Below, piece by piece: positions 8,572-18,817 of a stretch of 24,967 bases of DNA. Position 1 is the first letter of the stretch. Every line of letters starts with the position of its first letter. The notes below the pieces were generated by a model that ran no database searches, was not told where the DNA came from, and saw nothing but the letters and a program-made list of their open reading frames with translations. The position numbers and the translations under genes are program-made. Source of the DNA: Plantago elongata (Eukaryota > Streptophyta > Magnoliopsida > Lamiales > Plantaginaceae); the NCBI GenBank assembly GCA_036897095.1, contig JAYMSP010002314.1, positions 1 through 24,967 of the forward strand, written 5' to 3'.

Positions 8572-11466
8572 ATGATGTCGGTTAAGGAAAAAAGGGACAT
8601 AATCCCTGCAATTCCTTTGAAATTTGGTGTCGCTGCGGCAATTTCTCTTGGTGGGATTTTCTACACCTTGGTCAGGATCAGAAGAAATATTATCAGACCT
8701 CCTAAATCAAAACCTCCTTCTCCAGGTTAGGTTTTTGCCCGTTTTCGAATTGTTTGATTGTGATCAAGTGATCTTCTTTCAAGCTAGCTCATCGTTGTTT
8801 TACTTTTTAGTTATTCTGAGAACCCCAAATCTATTAGTCGGAGTGAACCGTTGTTTTGTTTTATTGCAGGTAATTATCGTTTTCCTCCTAATTCAAAATG
8901 GGAAACTGGTGTTCATCTCAACCACCACGACCGTGTTTTCCAGGTAATCTCCAAATTCTCAAATTACTTGTCTTCTTCATGTCTTGTTTTCCGGATTTTA
9001 AATCCGAGTTTAACTGGTTTTATTGATTTTAATTGCCTGCATCATTTTTATTGTCTAGTACAATATGCTTGGCTTTTGTTCATAACTTGTCTTATTTATA
9101 TATTGCTTTCGTTAGGTTATTTTAACGAGGAGTTTATGGTTTTAATCGTTAGTCAAACCGGCTGTGAATCTTGACTTAGTTCCACCAACCGTAAATATTT
9201 CTGGGGTTTAACCCAGGGGGTTATTTGTTATATGTAGGGTAGTTTCCATTTTGGCTAGGTTATGAAGTTGTACCGGACGGAGAGAGGAGTAGTACTTTTG
9301 GAATCATTTTTACATGATTAATGCTCTCTCACAGCCTCACACTTAATAATCCTAGTGCTCTTGCTTGCTGTAAACTATGACAGAGTATTTGCCACTAAAC
9401 CTATAGTCGATTCAGAAATATTGTGTTTGCCATTTCAATAGTAGATATCTTCTTTTTTACAGGATTCATCACTACCAAAAGTTTCGTCTACAAACTCGGT
9501 AGGTGATCTGTCTTCAAGTGACCGGTACAATGGAGATAGGGATGGCATCGATCTTGTAAAAGATTGTAAGTTGGTTGTCACAACAGACACTATTTCTGCT
9601 AGAGCAAACTCAGAATCTCTTGTTCCTGAAGTAGAATCACTACCCGAGTACAGGGTTGCGGAACAGCACAATGACTATGACAGAGAAATTAGGAACCTGC
9701 GGTGTGAGGTTGAAATTCTTCAAGAGAGAGAGAGGAACCTTGAATCTCAGTTGCTTGAGTTTTATGGGCTTAAAGAGCAGGAGACTGTCATCATGGAGCT
9801 CCAGAATCGGCTCAAATTAAACAATATGGAGTCTAAGCTGTATAATCTTAAGATAGATTCCTTAAAAGCAGATAACAGAAGGCTGGAGGCACAAGTGTCT
9901 GATTACGGAAAAGTTGTAACGGAACTTGAAGCGGCAAAAGCTAAGATCAAGGTGCTAAGGAAGAAACTTAGGTCTGAAGCAGAACGAAACAGAGGACAGA
10001 TTTTAAATCTTCAAGATAGAGTTATGAAGCTACAGGAGCACGAAAAGAAGACTGATGACGATGAACACCATGTCGATACACAGATACAAAAAAATGAAGA
10101 ATTGAAGGAGGAGTTAGAGGAGACGAAGAAATCTTACCGTGCTCTTCTGCTGGAAAAGTCTGAGTTGGCTCAGAAATTGGAGTATGTACAAATGCTTGCT
10201 ACTTCCGTTATAGATAATGAAGAAGTAAGTCTTTGTTTTATTGCACCTTGATTCTCCTTAGTTCTTATTAAATGGAATCATTTTGGCTTGGGCATTTTTT
10301 GGTTGATTGACCACAATGCCTTGTGACGTTTGATAATATTTTAGTTTAACATGGTTTTGATAAGATAAAAAGCTTCCCCTATGTTTTCTAAGAGGACCTT
10401 CCTCCTCCAAAATGAGGAGGCTGTCCGTCCACACAAAAATGATTGTTTTTACCTTTTTTCTACAATTTCTGGCTATATGCCTATTTTCGAAGCTCATGGA
10501 GTAAAATGAATGGGCTTGTTGCAGTTGGCTTGTATTATGGTTTCTTTATTTCTTGATAAATATTGATTTGTATTCCTTGGCTATTTTCTGTATCAGGTGC
10601 AAGAACTTCAAAAAGAGAGTCGGCGTGTAAGACAAGAGAATGAAGATCTGAAGAAGGAACTCGAGCAAATGAAAGCTGACAGATGTACAGACATCGAAGA
10701 GCTAGTATATCTCCGGTGGATAAATGCATGCTTGCGCTATGAACTGAGAAATTACAAGCCATCCTCGGGCAAAACCATTGCCAGGGACCTCAGCAAAACG
10801 TTGAGTCCCAATTCGGAAAGTAGAGCTAAGAAGCTCATTCTTGAATATGCACATAAAGAAGGGCCTGGAGACAAGGAAATAGCCGACCTTGATTCAGACC
10901 AGTGGTCATCTTCCCACTCTTATCTCACAGACTCTGGTGAACCTGATGATTGTTCTGTTGATACTTTGTCAGTGAACAAACCAAATCACTCAAGTAAAAC
11001 AAAAGTCTTCTCCAAGTTGATGAGGTTTCTTAGAAGAAAAGACGGGCATCATAATGCTCTACAGGCATCACCATCACGATTGGAGAGAGCTGCATCCATG
11101 GATGATATTGCAAGCATGTCTTATAAATCAAGCATCACAGATGTTGGGGCTGATAAGACATCAAGAACTTCATCGGGTTCGTCTAGGCTTTCTTTAGATT
11201 TCCCAAGATCTCGTTCTCGAGGCCAAAAGAGCGGTATGGGGGAAAGCAGCAACTGCTCTGGAAGAGCCAGTGCTGATGGGCCCTTGAATATATTCAGACG
11301 AATCGACTCAATAACAGAAGATGAGAACAATAGGGTTCCAGGTATATTGCCGTTTGAAGAGGCTCAAGCTATAGCTAAGAACGAATTGGTTAAATATGCA
11401 GAAGCTTTGAAGAATTCCCGTATGAGATCATTTCAAAAGAAATCTTCCGCATTGGACAATTTCTGA
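8572..11466 (+). CDS. CHUP1-like coiled-coil protein (AR791 type), four coding exons
   Basis: Coding exons are 8572-8725, 8870-8943, 9463-10224 and 10597-11466. All introns have GT-AG ends (for example CCAG/GTTAG, TTGCAG/G, TTTACAG/G, GAA/GTAAGT), and the joined frame is 619 codons plus TGA. Residues 18-34 form a hydrophobic anchor followed by RIRR. CHUP1 uses a comparable N-terminal segment to sit on the chloroplast envelope. Residues about 148-360 are a coiled coil containing FYGLKEQE (176-183). VYLRWINACLRYELRNY (to residue 383) and ARDLSKTLSPNS are hallmark CHUP1-family blocks. The C-terminal third is Ser/Arg-rich. CHUP1 itself is about 1000 aa, with a proline-rich stretch and a C-terminal actin-polymerising domain. 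Both are absent here, matching the short paralogue AR791 (At1g52080, about 570 aa). A role with actin or organelle membranes is inferred, not shown. Adjacent start codons (MM) at 8572 and 8575 make the exact start ambiguous by one residue. Two uORFs precede it. Confidence 0.92.
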
Positions 11467-12719
11467 TACAACTTCTTACCAGTTACCTCGTCTTCTTCGT
11501 TATAGTTTATGCATACAATGAGGAAGTATAGCAGGTTTTGGACAGACATACTTTGATCAGTATAGCTAGTTACTAACTTTGCTTTCAGAAGGTGTGTACA
11601 TATGTAGAATTGGTCCAAATGTTTGGCCTTGTTTAATGAATAAGAAGCTGGTAAAGCTAAATTAAATAGCTTCTTTTGTATAATTGTATCTGTCAGATTA
11701 TCATATCTGGAAAAGTCCAAGGTTTCATTTATACGTTAGGCTATGGAAAGAAACTTGTTGCATTTATTATGATAGAGATGAAGATATTATGTAATGTGAC
11801 CATGGTTTGAATTCTTACTGAAGCAATTCTAGAATTATTTAAGAAGATATTTTGGACGTATATCCAGACATCCAGTGGTTTCAACACATTGCTTAATTAA
11901 GAAGATATTTTTAATATAATGATGGAATTCAAATTGCACGGACCAAGAATTGATATTTTAAATTTATATCCGACTGTACAATTCGTCCTATAATTATGAA
12001 AAAAGCCACCTCATCTTATACAATTCAAACTCAAGTTAAATACATAATACCTGAATTATTAATAATAGACACAAAACCCCCTAAGTTACCGAATTAGTAT
12101 CAAACCCCTTCGAATTATTAAAAAATGAGCATAGAATCCCCATCCTTTATCTTGTAATGTGTGTGAGGTACACTCTTATTAGGTGCGATTATAAATTTTT
12201 GTTTAGGGAAATTTTCATCCAACAAACCTTTTAGATATTGCATGAACGATTAGATCATCAATGTTTCATATTTTACGGAAATGTGCATTTTTTGAACTGC
12301 ACTGGATTCTTATTTAAAGTTAAGGACAAAACTCATCACTTGTGATGATGTCATATGAGAAGAGTAAGAAATGCAATTTATTTTTCATTTTCTTTAATTA
12401 CTATGTTTTTTCCTTTTCTTTAATGAAAATGTCACGTGTGCTGCACATGTTGTCCTTCATTGTAATATTGTTTGATACATACGATACTGGACTGTAATAA
12501 TGTTTCAGTTATATGGGCTATGATGTAATATTTTGGGCCGATTTTGGAACTAGCCCATTAACCTTAGTTTGTGACCATTTGTGGACTTCATTGTAATTAT
12601 ATGGACTAATTGTGTGACCGTTAGAAGTGGTTTTGAGGCTGTAAATTCACCCATTTTGAAGTGTTTTAAGTGTCTTTTTGTGTGGGAAAATTTGTGGTAT
12701 CATATAATCAAAAGTGTTC
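11467..12719. other. 3' flank of CHUP1-like gene and intergenic sequence
   Basis: The first 250 bases or so are the probable 3' UTR, with AATGAATAAG near 11636 as a weak polyadenylation element. The rest is AT-rich. A phrase AAGAAGATATTTT occurs twice (about 11839 and 11899). At about 12045-12150 there is a run of ACCCCCTAAG / ACCCCTTCGAATTATTAAAA text typical of dispersed plant repeats. No gene was identified. Confidence 0.45.
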
Positions 12720-13110
12720 ATGGCTTCTTCATCATTATCAAGTCGAAGTGGCCTGAGGGTATGCTAATGAAATATGTAGGAAGAATTGCTCGAAAATTAT
12801 GGTGATACGTCTCTCAACAACATCGAAATATCCGGAGCAATTGTTCCATTGTTGCCCTGTTCATGGTTTTTCACACTGGTGCTTGCTAATAGCCAACACA
12901 TCTTAACCAACAAATGATAGAGCATAGCAAGTTGAAGTTGAGAGGGGCATGAGAAGGCTTGAAGAACAACTAGATAGAAGCAAGAACTGAAGATCAGATT
13001 GCAAGAGGCATAGCAAGAATTGGTGAGCAGATTGATAGGAGCATTGGGAGATTAGAAGCTAGTATTCTATCATTGTATTTGCAATCTGTGAATCTGTCAA
13101 GAAGCTAGAA
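12720..13110 (+). pseudogene. Possible GRF-type zinc-finger/coiled-coil pseudogene
   Basis: The ATG at 12720 begins MASSSLSSRSGLRVC, then stops. In a shifted frame comes VGRIARK (about 12773-12795), resembling the CxCG start of plant GRF-type zinc-finger proteins. After more damage, a charged heptad-like segment follows: ERGMRRLEEQLDRS (about 12940-12980) and RGIARIGEQIDRSIGRLEAS (about 12996-13065). The two charged segments resemble each other, suggesting internal duplication. The finger cysteines beyond the first block are not clearly recoverable, so the family call is tentative. The sequence faces the MULE transposase tail to tail and may be a cargo or companion gene of that element. Confidence 0.35.
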
Positions 13111-15878
13111 TGGTGTATTGAAGAATTATGTAATGCAACTTGAATAATGACATGACATGAAGTTTTCTATTAGATCACCAAAAGTATCAAAATAACATCA
13201 TTATCAAGTACCAAAAGTTGCATGTTAACTAGCAAAATAACATCATTGATCAAGTACCAGTTTTAAACTAGAAGCCCTTAAGCCAATTACAAAATGTGCT
13301 AACAAAAACCATGAGATATAACAATGAAGATCAAATTCAGTTCAATGGTCAAGTCATGCAGATTTCTTCTTTGGATTGGTCTTCTTTGAAACTTGTTTCT
13401 TTTTAGCTTGTTTCTTTGGAGCTGTATGTGTTGCACTGCTCTTTCCACTCTTCCTCTTACCCCTTCCTTGATTACTAGTTCCTTCATCAAATTCAGTGTT
13501 AACACCACTACCACCTCCTTCATTAGTGTTAACACCACCACCCCCTCCTTCATTTGTACTTTACTACCACTGAACCATAACAACCAACCAAAAATTATAA
13601 ACAATACAAACAGAAATCAAACAAGGCAGAGTAATGAAATGAGCATAAGTTTACTAACCTTTGCCTTAGGTTTGCAGCTCCTTGAGCTGTGATCTTTTCC
13701 TCCACATTTCTTACAAGTGACTTGAGCCCTCCTCATACCATGTCTAGCTTTTTATTTAAATGGTTGTTTGTGTCTTGTAATTTTTTGTCTACCCATTTGC
13801 CTTTTAACTACTGGGGGTTCACATACCATATCCCTAAACTCCAAATCAACTGGCCAGAAAGGATGTTGTGGTATTGGCTAGATCATGGTAGTATAGGCTC
13901 TCAAGTAGGCTGCTTTGGTGTAGTTTTCAGAAATGTACCTCTCACCATCCTCCCTGTTATGACTTATAGCAACCCATGCATGCTTACATGGGATTTCAGA
14001 TATATCCCATCTTTTGCAATCACAATTCCAGGAATTTAAGTCAACAATGAAAATATAATTGTAATCATGCACCTCATACTTTCTATCACATTCAGACACA
14101 AGAGTGCATCTCCTTGACTCATCCTTACTTGTGTTCAATCTTTTTAGAACCCTAGGCAATATTATTGCAGTAGAAGCCAATCCCTTATTCCTCCTCAAAG
14201 TCATTCTATTCATGATTTGACACCTAAGAACTTCCATGAATTTCAAAATAGAATGTGCTTTTATAGGATCAATCAAACTATTAAAGCTCTCTGGAGATGG
14301 ATCAAATGCATGCCTAGATCAATAACTAACATCTACAACCATCAACCAATCATAAGCAACAACATTCACTTCTTTTATTCCATTCATACCTTTGTTGAAT
14401 CCATATTTTGTGTATGTTGTAGATGCTTGCCAATAATATCTTCTCAGATCAGCTGAAGGGAACTTTAGCTTGAAGTTATCATATATATGTTTAGCACATT
14501 TTTGATATTGATAACATTAGGCACTTTTTTCTTGAGAACTTCTACAAGCCCATGTGAATTGAACATGAAAGTGTAATTAGTAAATAGTAATCATTCATTG
14601 TGAACTGAATAAACATCAAAGATACTGTAAAAGTGGAAATTGATAGAAAGTATTTACATTTTGTCTGTTAGCCATGAAGTGCCATTTCTTCTCAGGGGCA
14701 AATCCACCAAACTTGTTCTCAAGGCAGTTTACAAAAAAACCCAACTTGCCTTGTCTTCAATATCCACTACTGCAACAACCAGTGGAAATATGCCTCCCTC
14801 TCCATCTATCCCTACACAACTAAGAAGCCCATCACCATACCTTCCCTTCAAGTGACACCCATCAAAGAATAAAAATGGCTACCTGCCATCAGCCCTGCTC
14901 TCAATGTCTCCAATCCCAAAAAGAAGCTATGAAAGGTTGGTTGTAGCAATGTGGAGGAGGGATCATACTGCAACACAGTTAAGCTTCCAGGATTGCAACT
15001 TCTTATCATCTCACAATATTATGCATCAACTTGAATGCCTCAACATGGTTGCCCCAAATTATCTCTTGTGCCTTTTGCCTTGCTCTCCATACTTTCATGT
15101 AGTCAACATCAACCTTCAAATTATCTTTGATCCAAGCAGTCAGTGGCTTGATCTTAATGTTGGAATTTTTTCAACTCCTCAACAATCTTCTCAGATAACC
15201 AGTTGGCATCTACTTCCCTAGGATCAAATTTCCTAATACATTGATGGTTTCCCTGGTATGACTTAATCATCATACATTTTCCTTCAATCCTGGAAGCATG
15301 TAGCCTCCATTGCCATCCTTTGCCCTTGCAGCAAACAGTCAGCCTGAACTCATCATTTTTCAATCTTTCAGTAACAAAGCCCACCATGATGATAAAATCC
15401 TTATCCCTCTTCCTCAACTCCTCCTTATTTGCAAACACCTGACCCACGGAAAAATCTCTATCCTATCTCTCAACATCTACAAACTCATCTTCAACTAGTT
15501 CCTCATCTTCAATTTGAAGATCATCTTCAATCTCTTCCAACTGCACCAGTACTACTACCCTTGGTCTACCACCTTTATTAACCCATACATGAACACTCTC
15601 AGTAGTGTCAACCATTTCCCTCCATCAGTGTTGTCAACCCCTGCCCCTCCACCAGTATGGTCAACCTCTGCCTCTCCATCCCTAGTCTTAAGGCATGCCC
15701 CTTCATCATTATCATCATTTTGTGCCCCTTTATCATCATCATCACCATCACCAGGCTCATAATCAAGGTCATCATCACTCCCAGCACACCTAGTAAACCT
15801 TATCTTCTCATCCTCACTTTTATACATGTAAATTTGGTGGCTCATCAAATTCACAATCAATGTCAGAGGTGTCATATG

Positions 15879-15955
15879 GGATAGGTGTATAAGTAGGTGG
15901 TGGGATAAGTGTATCAGTAGGTGATGGGATAGGTGTATCGGTGGATGGTGGTGTT
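15879..15955 (-). repeat. In-frame Pro/Thr/Asp repeat, about 27 bp unit
   Basis: About three copies of GGGATAGGTGTATCAGTAGG-like units lie in the N-terminal part of the MULE transposase. On the minus strand they read STDTPIP / PTDTLIP / PTYTPIP. The spacing keeps the reading frame, consistent with expansion while the gene was still coding. Confidence 0.6.
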
Positions 15956-16275
15956 GTATCAAAGAATATGTCCATGAAAGTTACATCATCCATGGCCAAG
16001 TCAACTATAGGGGTGTTGTATAAGGCTGGATTTTAGATGGTGAAAGAGGTTTAGGGTGATAGACATTATCAATAGTGGTTGGTGGTGGTTCAATGGTTTG
16101 TGTAAGGGATTGTGGTGGTGGTTTAGTTGTATGTGATGGTGTTTCTATGGGTATTTCATCGTGTTTGGGATTGTGGTACAGTAATTTGTGTTTGTGTTTC
16201 AAATGGGATATGTGATGGTGTTTCAAGGGTGTTTGAGATGGTATTTCTATGGCATCTTGTGTTTCAGCAGAGGAC

Positions 16276-16350
16276 TCAACATTCACATTAGACTCAACAT
16301 TCACATTGGACTCAACATTAACACTAGCATTCACATTGGACTCAACATTA
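16276..16350 (-). repeat. In-frame NVES(N) repeat, 18 bp unit
   Basis: Tandem copies of an 18-base unit (GACTCAACATTCACATTG and variants) encode repeated NVESNV on the minus strand near the amino end of the MULE transposase frame. Confidence 0.65.
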
Positions 16351-16398
16351 GCATCATGCTGCATTTCATCATCTGAACTATCAATGATAATTTATAAA

Positions 16399-16545
16399 AT
16401 AGAATGTTGCAAAAAAAACTAACAGTGAAGTTTTCTGTTAAAGATGATGAAATAGGATAGTTATACCAATAGAATGCTGCATTAACTTTGTTGATTGAAG
16501 TTATACCAATAGAATGTTGCAAAAAAATCTAACAGTGAAGTTCCT
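16399..16545. repeat. Local duplications upstream of the MULE frame
   Basis: AGAATGTTGCAAAAAAA.CTAACAGTGAAGTT occurs at 16401 and again at 16511 (offset 110). TTATACCAATAGAATG(C/T)TGC occurs at 16461 and 16501 (offset 40). The block lies just before the first convincing transposase codons and could be a leader or intron of the element. Confidence 0.7.
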
Positions 16546-16697
16546 GCCTAACCTATTTCATAATTTAATTTCAAGAAATGAAACAAAAGACATCCTTTCT
16601 TCGGCATGTCAATGGAGCTTCAAGACTGGACTAGTATCCATGGGTATCACAGTATGTATATGTCAAAGGTCATAATATCAGCTTCTTTTTTGTCTTT

Positions 16698-17177
16698 TCA
16701 ATGTGTTGCCTCCTCATCCTCCTCCTCCTCCTCCTCATCATCATCATCATCATCATCATCATTATTATTATTAAGTTTGGCATTGTTGACAGCTAATTGA
16801 AAAATCTTTGGATCAAGAGAAGCATTGGGATGTCGAAGCTTTCTTTCGACAAATTTAGCTAGAGCGGCAGCCTTGTTCGTCTTCATAGGACTGCCAGGGT
16901 GGGCCGGCCTGGGTTGTAATCGAGTGGGCGGTGCATTGGAAGATGGAAGAGGAGCAAATTTGCTACCTGGTAAGGCCTTCTTCTCCTCTTCCGCCAGCTT
17001 CTCCATTTCTATCACCTTACTAGGATTATTTGTGGGGCAAAACAATTAAACATAAATAATTAATTGCTTTATTTTAATACTAACTTGTAGATGTATAGTT
17101 TATGTGGTGTACTTGAAATTCCTTAAAGCTAACCATTGGTATATTTGCGGCGATTTCGACACAGGTAGAAGCTCCAT
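16698..17177 (-). CDS. Candidate small spliced gene, Asn-Asp-Glu-rich tail, 128 aa
   Basis: Proposed exon 1 runs 17177 to 17113 (ATG at 17177-17175) and exon 2 runs 17019 to 16698 (stop TGA). A 93-base AT-rich intron lies between them, with donor CAA/GTAC and acceptor CCTAG/T in matching phase (2). The product starts MELLPVSKSPQIYQWLALRN, continues as a basic/proline region (LPGSKFAPLPSSNAPPTRL) and a likely helix (KAAALAKFVERKLRHPN ... LDPKIFQLAVNNAK), and ends in runs of Asn, Asp and Glu encoded by a trinucleotide microsatellite. I do not recognise the family. The non-repetitive part has coding-like composition and is noticeably more GC-rich than its flanks. Exon 2 alone is an open frame from at least 17045. 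The first exon could be different, and the gene could be a fragment captured by the neighbouring MULE, which has the same orientation. An acidic nuclear protein is one guess without direct support. Confidence 0.5.
16710..16773. repeat. Trinucleotide microsatellite (CTC)n(ATC)n(ATT)n
   Basis: Three adjoining trinucleotide runs: about seven CTC-type units, about nine ATC units and four ATT units. On the minus strand they encode the Glu, Asp and Asn runs at the end of the 128-aa candidate protein. The graded change from CTC to ATC to ATT suggests point mutations that were later expanded. Confidence 0.9.
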
Positions 17178-17743
17178 TATTGATTGTGGGCGGGCTCCAT
17201 TGGCTCCGGTCACACACTCCTTAAGCCTTGTTTATTCCGTCTGTAATTGGCGACGTACGATTTGGACGGGATGGCTGAGTTTGGGAGTTGTATAATGAAT
17301 AGCGGGATATACCAAAAGTTTGTGATTGAGATCTATTTATTGGAAATGTACGAGAAGGAATGCACTCAAATAAGAAGGTGAAAGATTCTTCTTGATGTTT
17401 ATGTTAGAAATTTGTAATTGTGTAAAGTGATTTGCTTGCTAGAAATTTGTAATTGTGTAAAGTGATTTGCTTAAACGTATGATAGAGGTAACGAGATAGC
17501 ATAGTAGTGGTGGACCTGGTGGTGGTTAGAAGAGAAAATATACTATGGTACGGACTACAGGTGACAAAATATACTTCGGCAAGTCGTTTCAATCAAGTTT
17601 TACTATAAAAGTTTTTCGGTAAAAAAAAGATTTAATACAATAGTTTATGCTAATTTGGACTCTTATATTAAAAAAATGAAAAGAAAAATCTAACTGGAAA
17701 CTCTTTAGCACAAATCATTACAAAACGAGAGCCTAAATTAATA
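17178..17743. other. Intergenic, includes a 35-bp tandem duplication
   Basis: No gene is supported. This would be the upstream region of the 128-aa minus-strand candidate. A perfect tandem pair (unit TAGAAATTTGTAATTGTGTA plus 15 more bases) occupies 17405-17472 with period 35. Confidence 0.5.
17405..17472. repeat. Tandem duplication, period 35 bp
   Basis: The segment beginning TAGAAATTTGTAATTGTG at 17405 is repeated at 17440. The copies are identical over at least 33 bases, which points to a recent slippage or repair event. Confidence 0.9.
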
Positions 17744-17986
17744 CTCCTTCCGTCCCATCAAACTTCATACATTAGAATTTATGCGTAATTTTATGTAAAA
17801 AGTTAAATTAATGATAAAAATAAAGAAGGTGGGAAAATTGTACTTTTAGTGTCAAAATGTGTAATTTTTATGTAAAGTTGAAATTGTTTATTGTTTGTTA
17901 TAGTGGAGTAATTTTTTTTTAATGAATAAAGTTTGGTGGGACGACTAAAAATGATAAATGTATAAAATTTACTGGGACGAATGGAG
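17744..17986 (+). mobile_element. Stowaway MITE, complete, 243 bp
   Basis: The element opens with CTCCTTCCGTCCCATCAAAC and closes with TACTGGGACGAATGGAG. These imperfect inverted ends are flanked by TA on each side (17742-17743 and 17987-17988), as expected for Stowaway (Tc1/mariner-like). The interior is AT-rich and noncoding. Its middle (GTACTTTTAGTGTCAAAATG) is the reverse complement of the middle of the element at 23295-23545, so the two belong to one family in opposite orientations. Confidence 0.88.
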
Positions 17987-17988
17987 TA

Positions 17989-18709
17989 TAATGTTATAAT
18001 TCTAATATTTTGTTGTTAATATAATATTGTAGTTCATTAAGTTGTGTCCCAATGTAGTGTTTCAGTCCATTCAATCTCTAATTCGAATGATACCATCATA
18101 GTTTTTTATTAATTTGGAATCTGATCCCTTAAACTTATACACTTGTTATGAGGTCAAAATGATTTATGTAAGATGTTTCCATTTTGTTGTAATTGAGGAT
18201 GTAAGAAAGGAATCTAAGCTAGGAACGACCGGTTTAAATCTGAGCTAGATGAATCATTTGAAAAGAAGAGTCTTTGTGCTTCCCGTTCCATTTTCGACCC
18301 GTCCTTAAATTTTGTGAATAACTTTCAAGTTGATTGATATAGAATTTAAATGTGCATTTTGATGGATTTAGATGAAATTGTGTTTGAAATGAAATTTAAA
18401 TGAGAATATTTAAAATGTATTTTAGGCTAAATCACTTTTTATCAAGTCAAATTGACCAATTTTAATTCCATACTAAACCGCTCCATTTGTCTCTTGCACA
18501 TGCCCCATTAATATTCCAGATTAACATGCTGGTGAAGCTAGGAGACTACAAAAGCAAGAATCCATAAATTCAAATTTGTCAAGTTACTCAAATACAATAA
18601 AACCTTTTTATTAAGTGCACATGTCATTTTTGGGAGTTTCACAATTTTTTCTCGACACATCAATCGATTTGCTCAACTAAATATATGTATAGAATTGTAC
18701 AGAGACATA
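17989..18709. other. Upstream region of the PPR gene
   Basis: AT-rich noncoding sequence between the Stowaway element and the PPR gene, which presumably contains the PPR promoter. No additional gene or repeat was recognised. Confidence 0.4.
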
Positions 18710-18726
18710 TTAAATATAAAATAAAA
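18710..18726 (+). promoter_or_regulatory. Possible TATA box of the PPR gene
   Basis: TTAAATATAAAATAAAA lies about 95-105 bases before the PPR start codon, a reasonable distance for a TATA element with a short leader. In such AT-rich flanks the match could be chance. Confidence 0.3.
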
Positions 18727-18817
18727 ATCAATTTTCCCAATTTAATATCATAGTTCGTATTTAGAGTCTTTTGTAAAGCTCAAGTAACACCTCTCCACTC
18801 CGCCGTAGAACGCCACC

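Larger units (their letters stand above)
13354..16376 (-). pseudogene. Mutator-like (MULE/mudrA-type) transposase, damaged
   Basis: Read from 16376 down to the stop at 13356-13354. An Asn/Val/Glu- and Pro/Thr-rich N-terminal region (16376-15850) and an acidic stretch (15770-15480) come first. The plant MuDR DNA-binding region follows (15447-15154: CCKGKGWQWRLHASR, then NHQC). Next are WRARQKAQEIIWG (about 15088) and the core DGCHLKG with the first catalytic Asp at 14863-14861, then FPLVVAVVDIEDKASW. KCAKHIYDNFKLKFPSADL (near 14500-14445) and AYDWLMV.....SRHAFD lead into the SWIM finger (C.C...C.H at 14024-13980), a zinc knuckle CKKCGGKDHSSRSC (13715-13674) and a Lys-rich tail. Damage includes a stop after FVDVER (about 15463), a frame change near 15155, a one-base loss in an A7 run at 14733-14739, and MANRQN where (S)DRQKG is expected, so Asn (14669-14667) replaces the second catalytic Asp. 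Intron-like gaps lie at about 13660-13573 and 14660-14550. Terminal inverted repeats were not found. Confidence 0.88.

Noticed and set aside
8624..9174. Two 107-codon plus-strand frames within the CHUP1-like gene
   Set aside because: They run through introns 1 and 2 and shift against the conserved exon frame.
13299..13604. Minus-strand 101-codon frame ending at 13299
   Set aside because: An overlapping frame ending at 13354 gives the more natural Gly-rich then Lys-rich MULE tail.
13393..16376. Several plus-strand open frames of 60-135 codons opposite the MULE
   Set aside because: They are antisense shadows of the transposase; homology blocks and domain order are on the minus strand.
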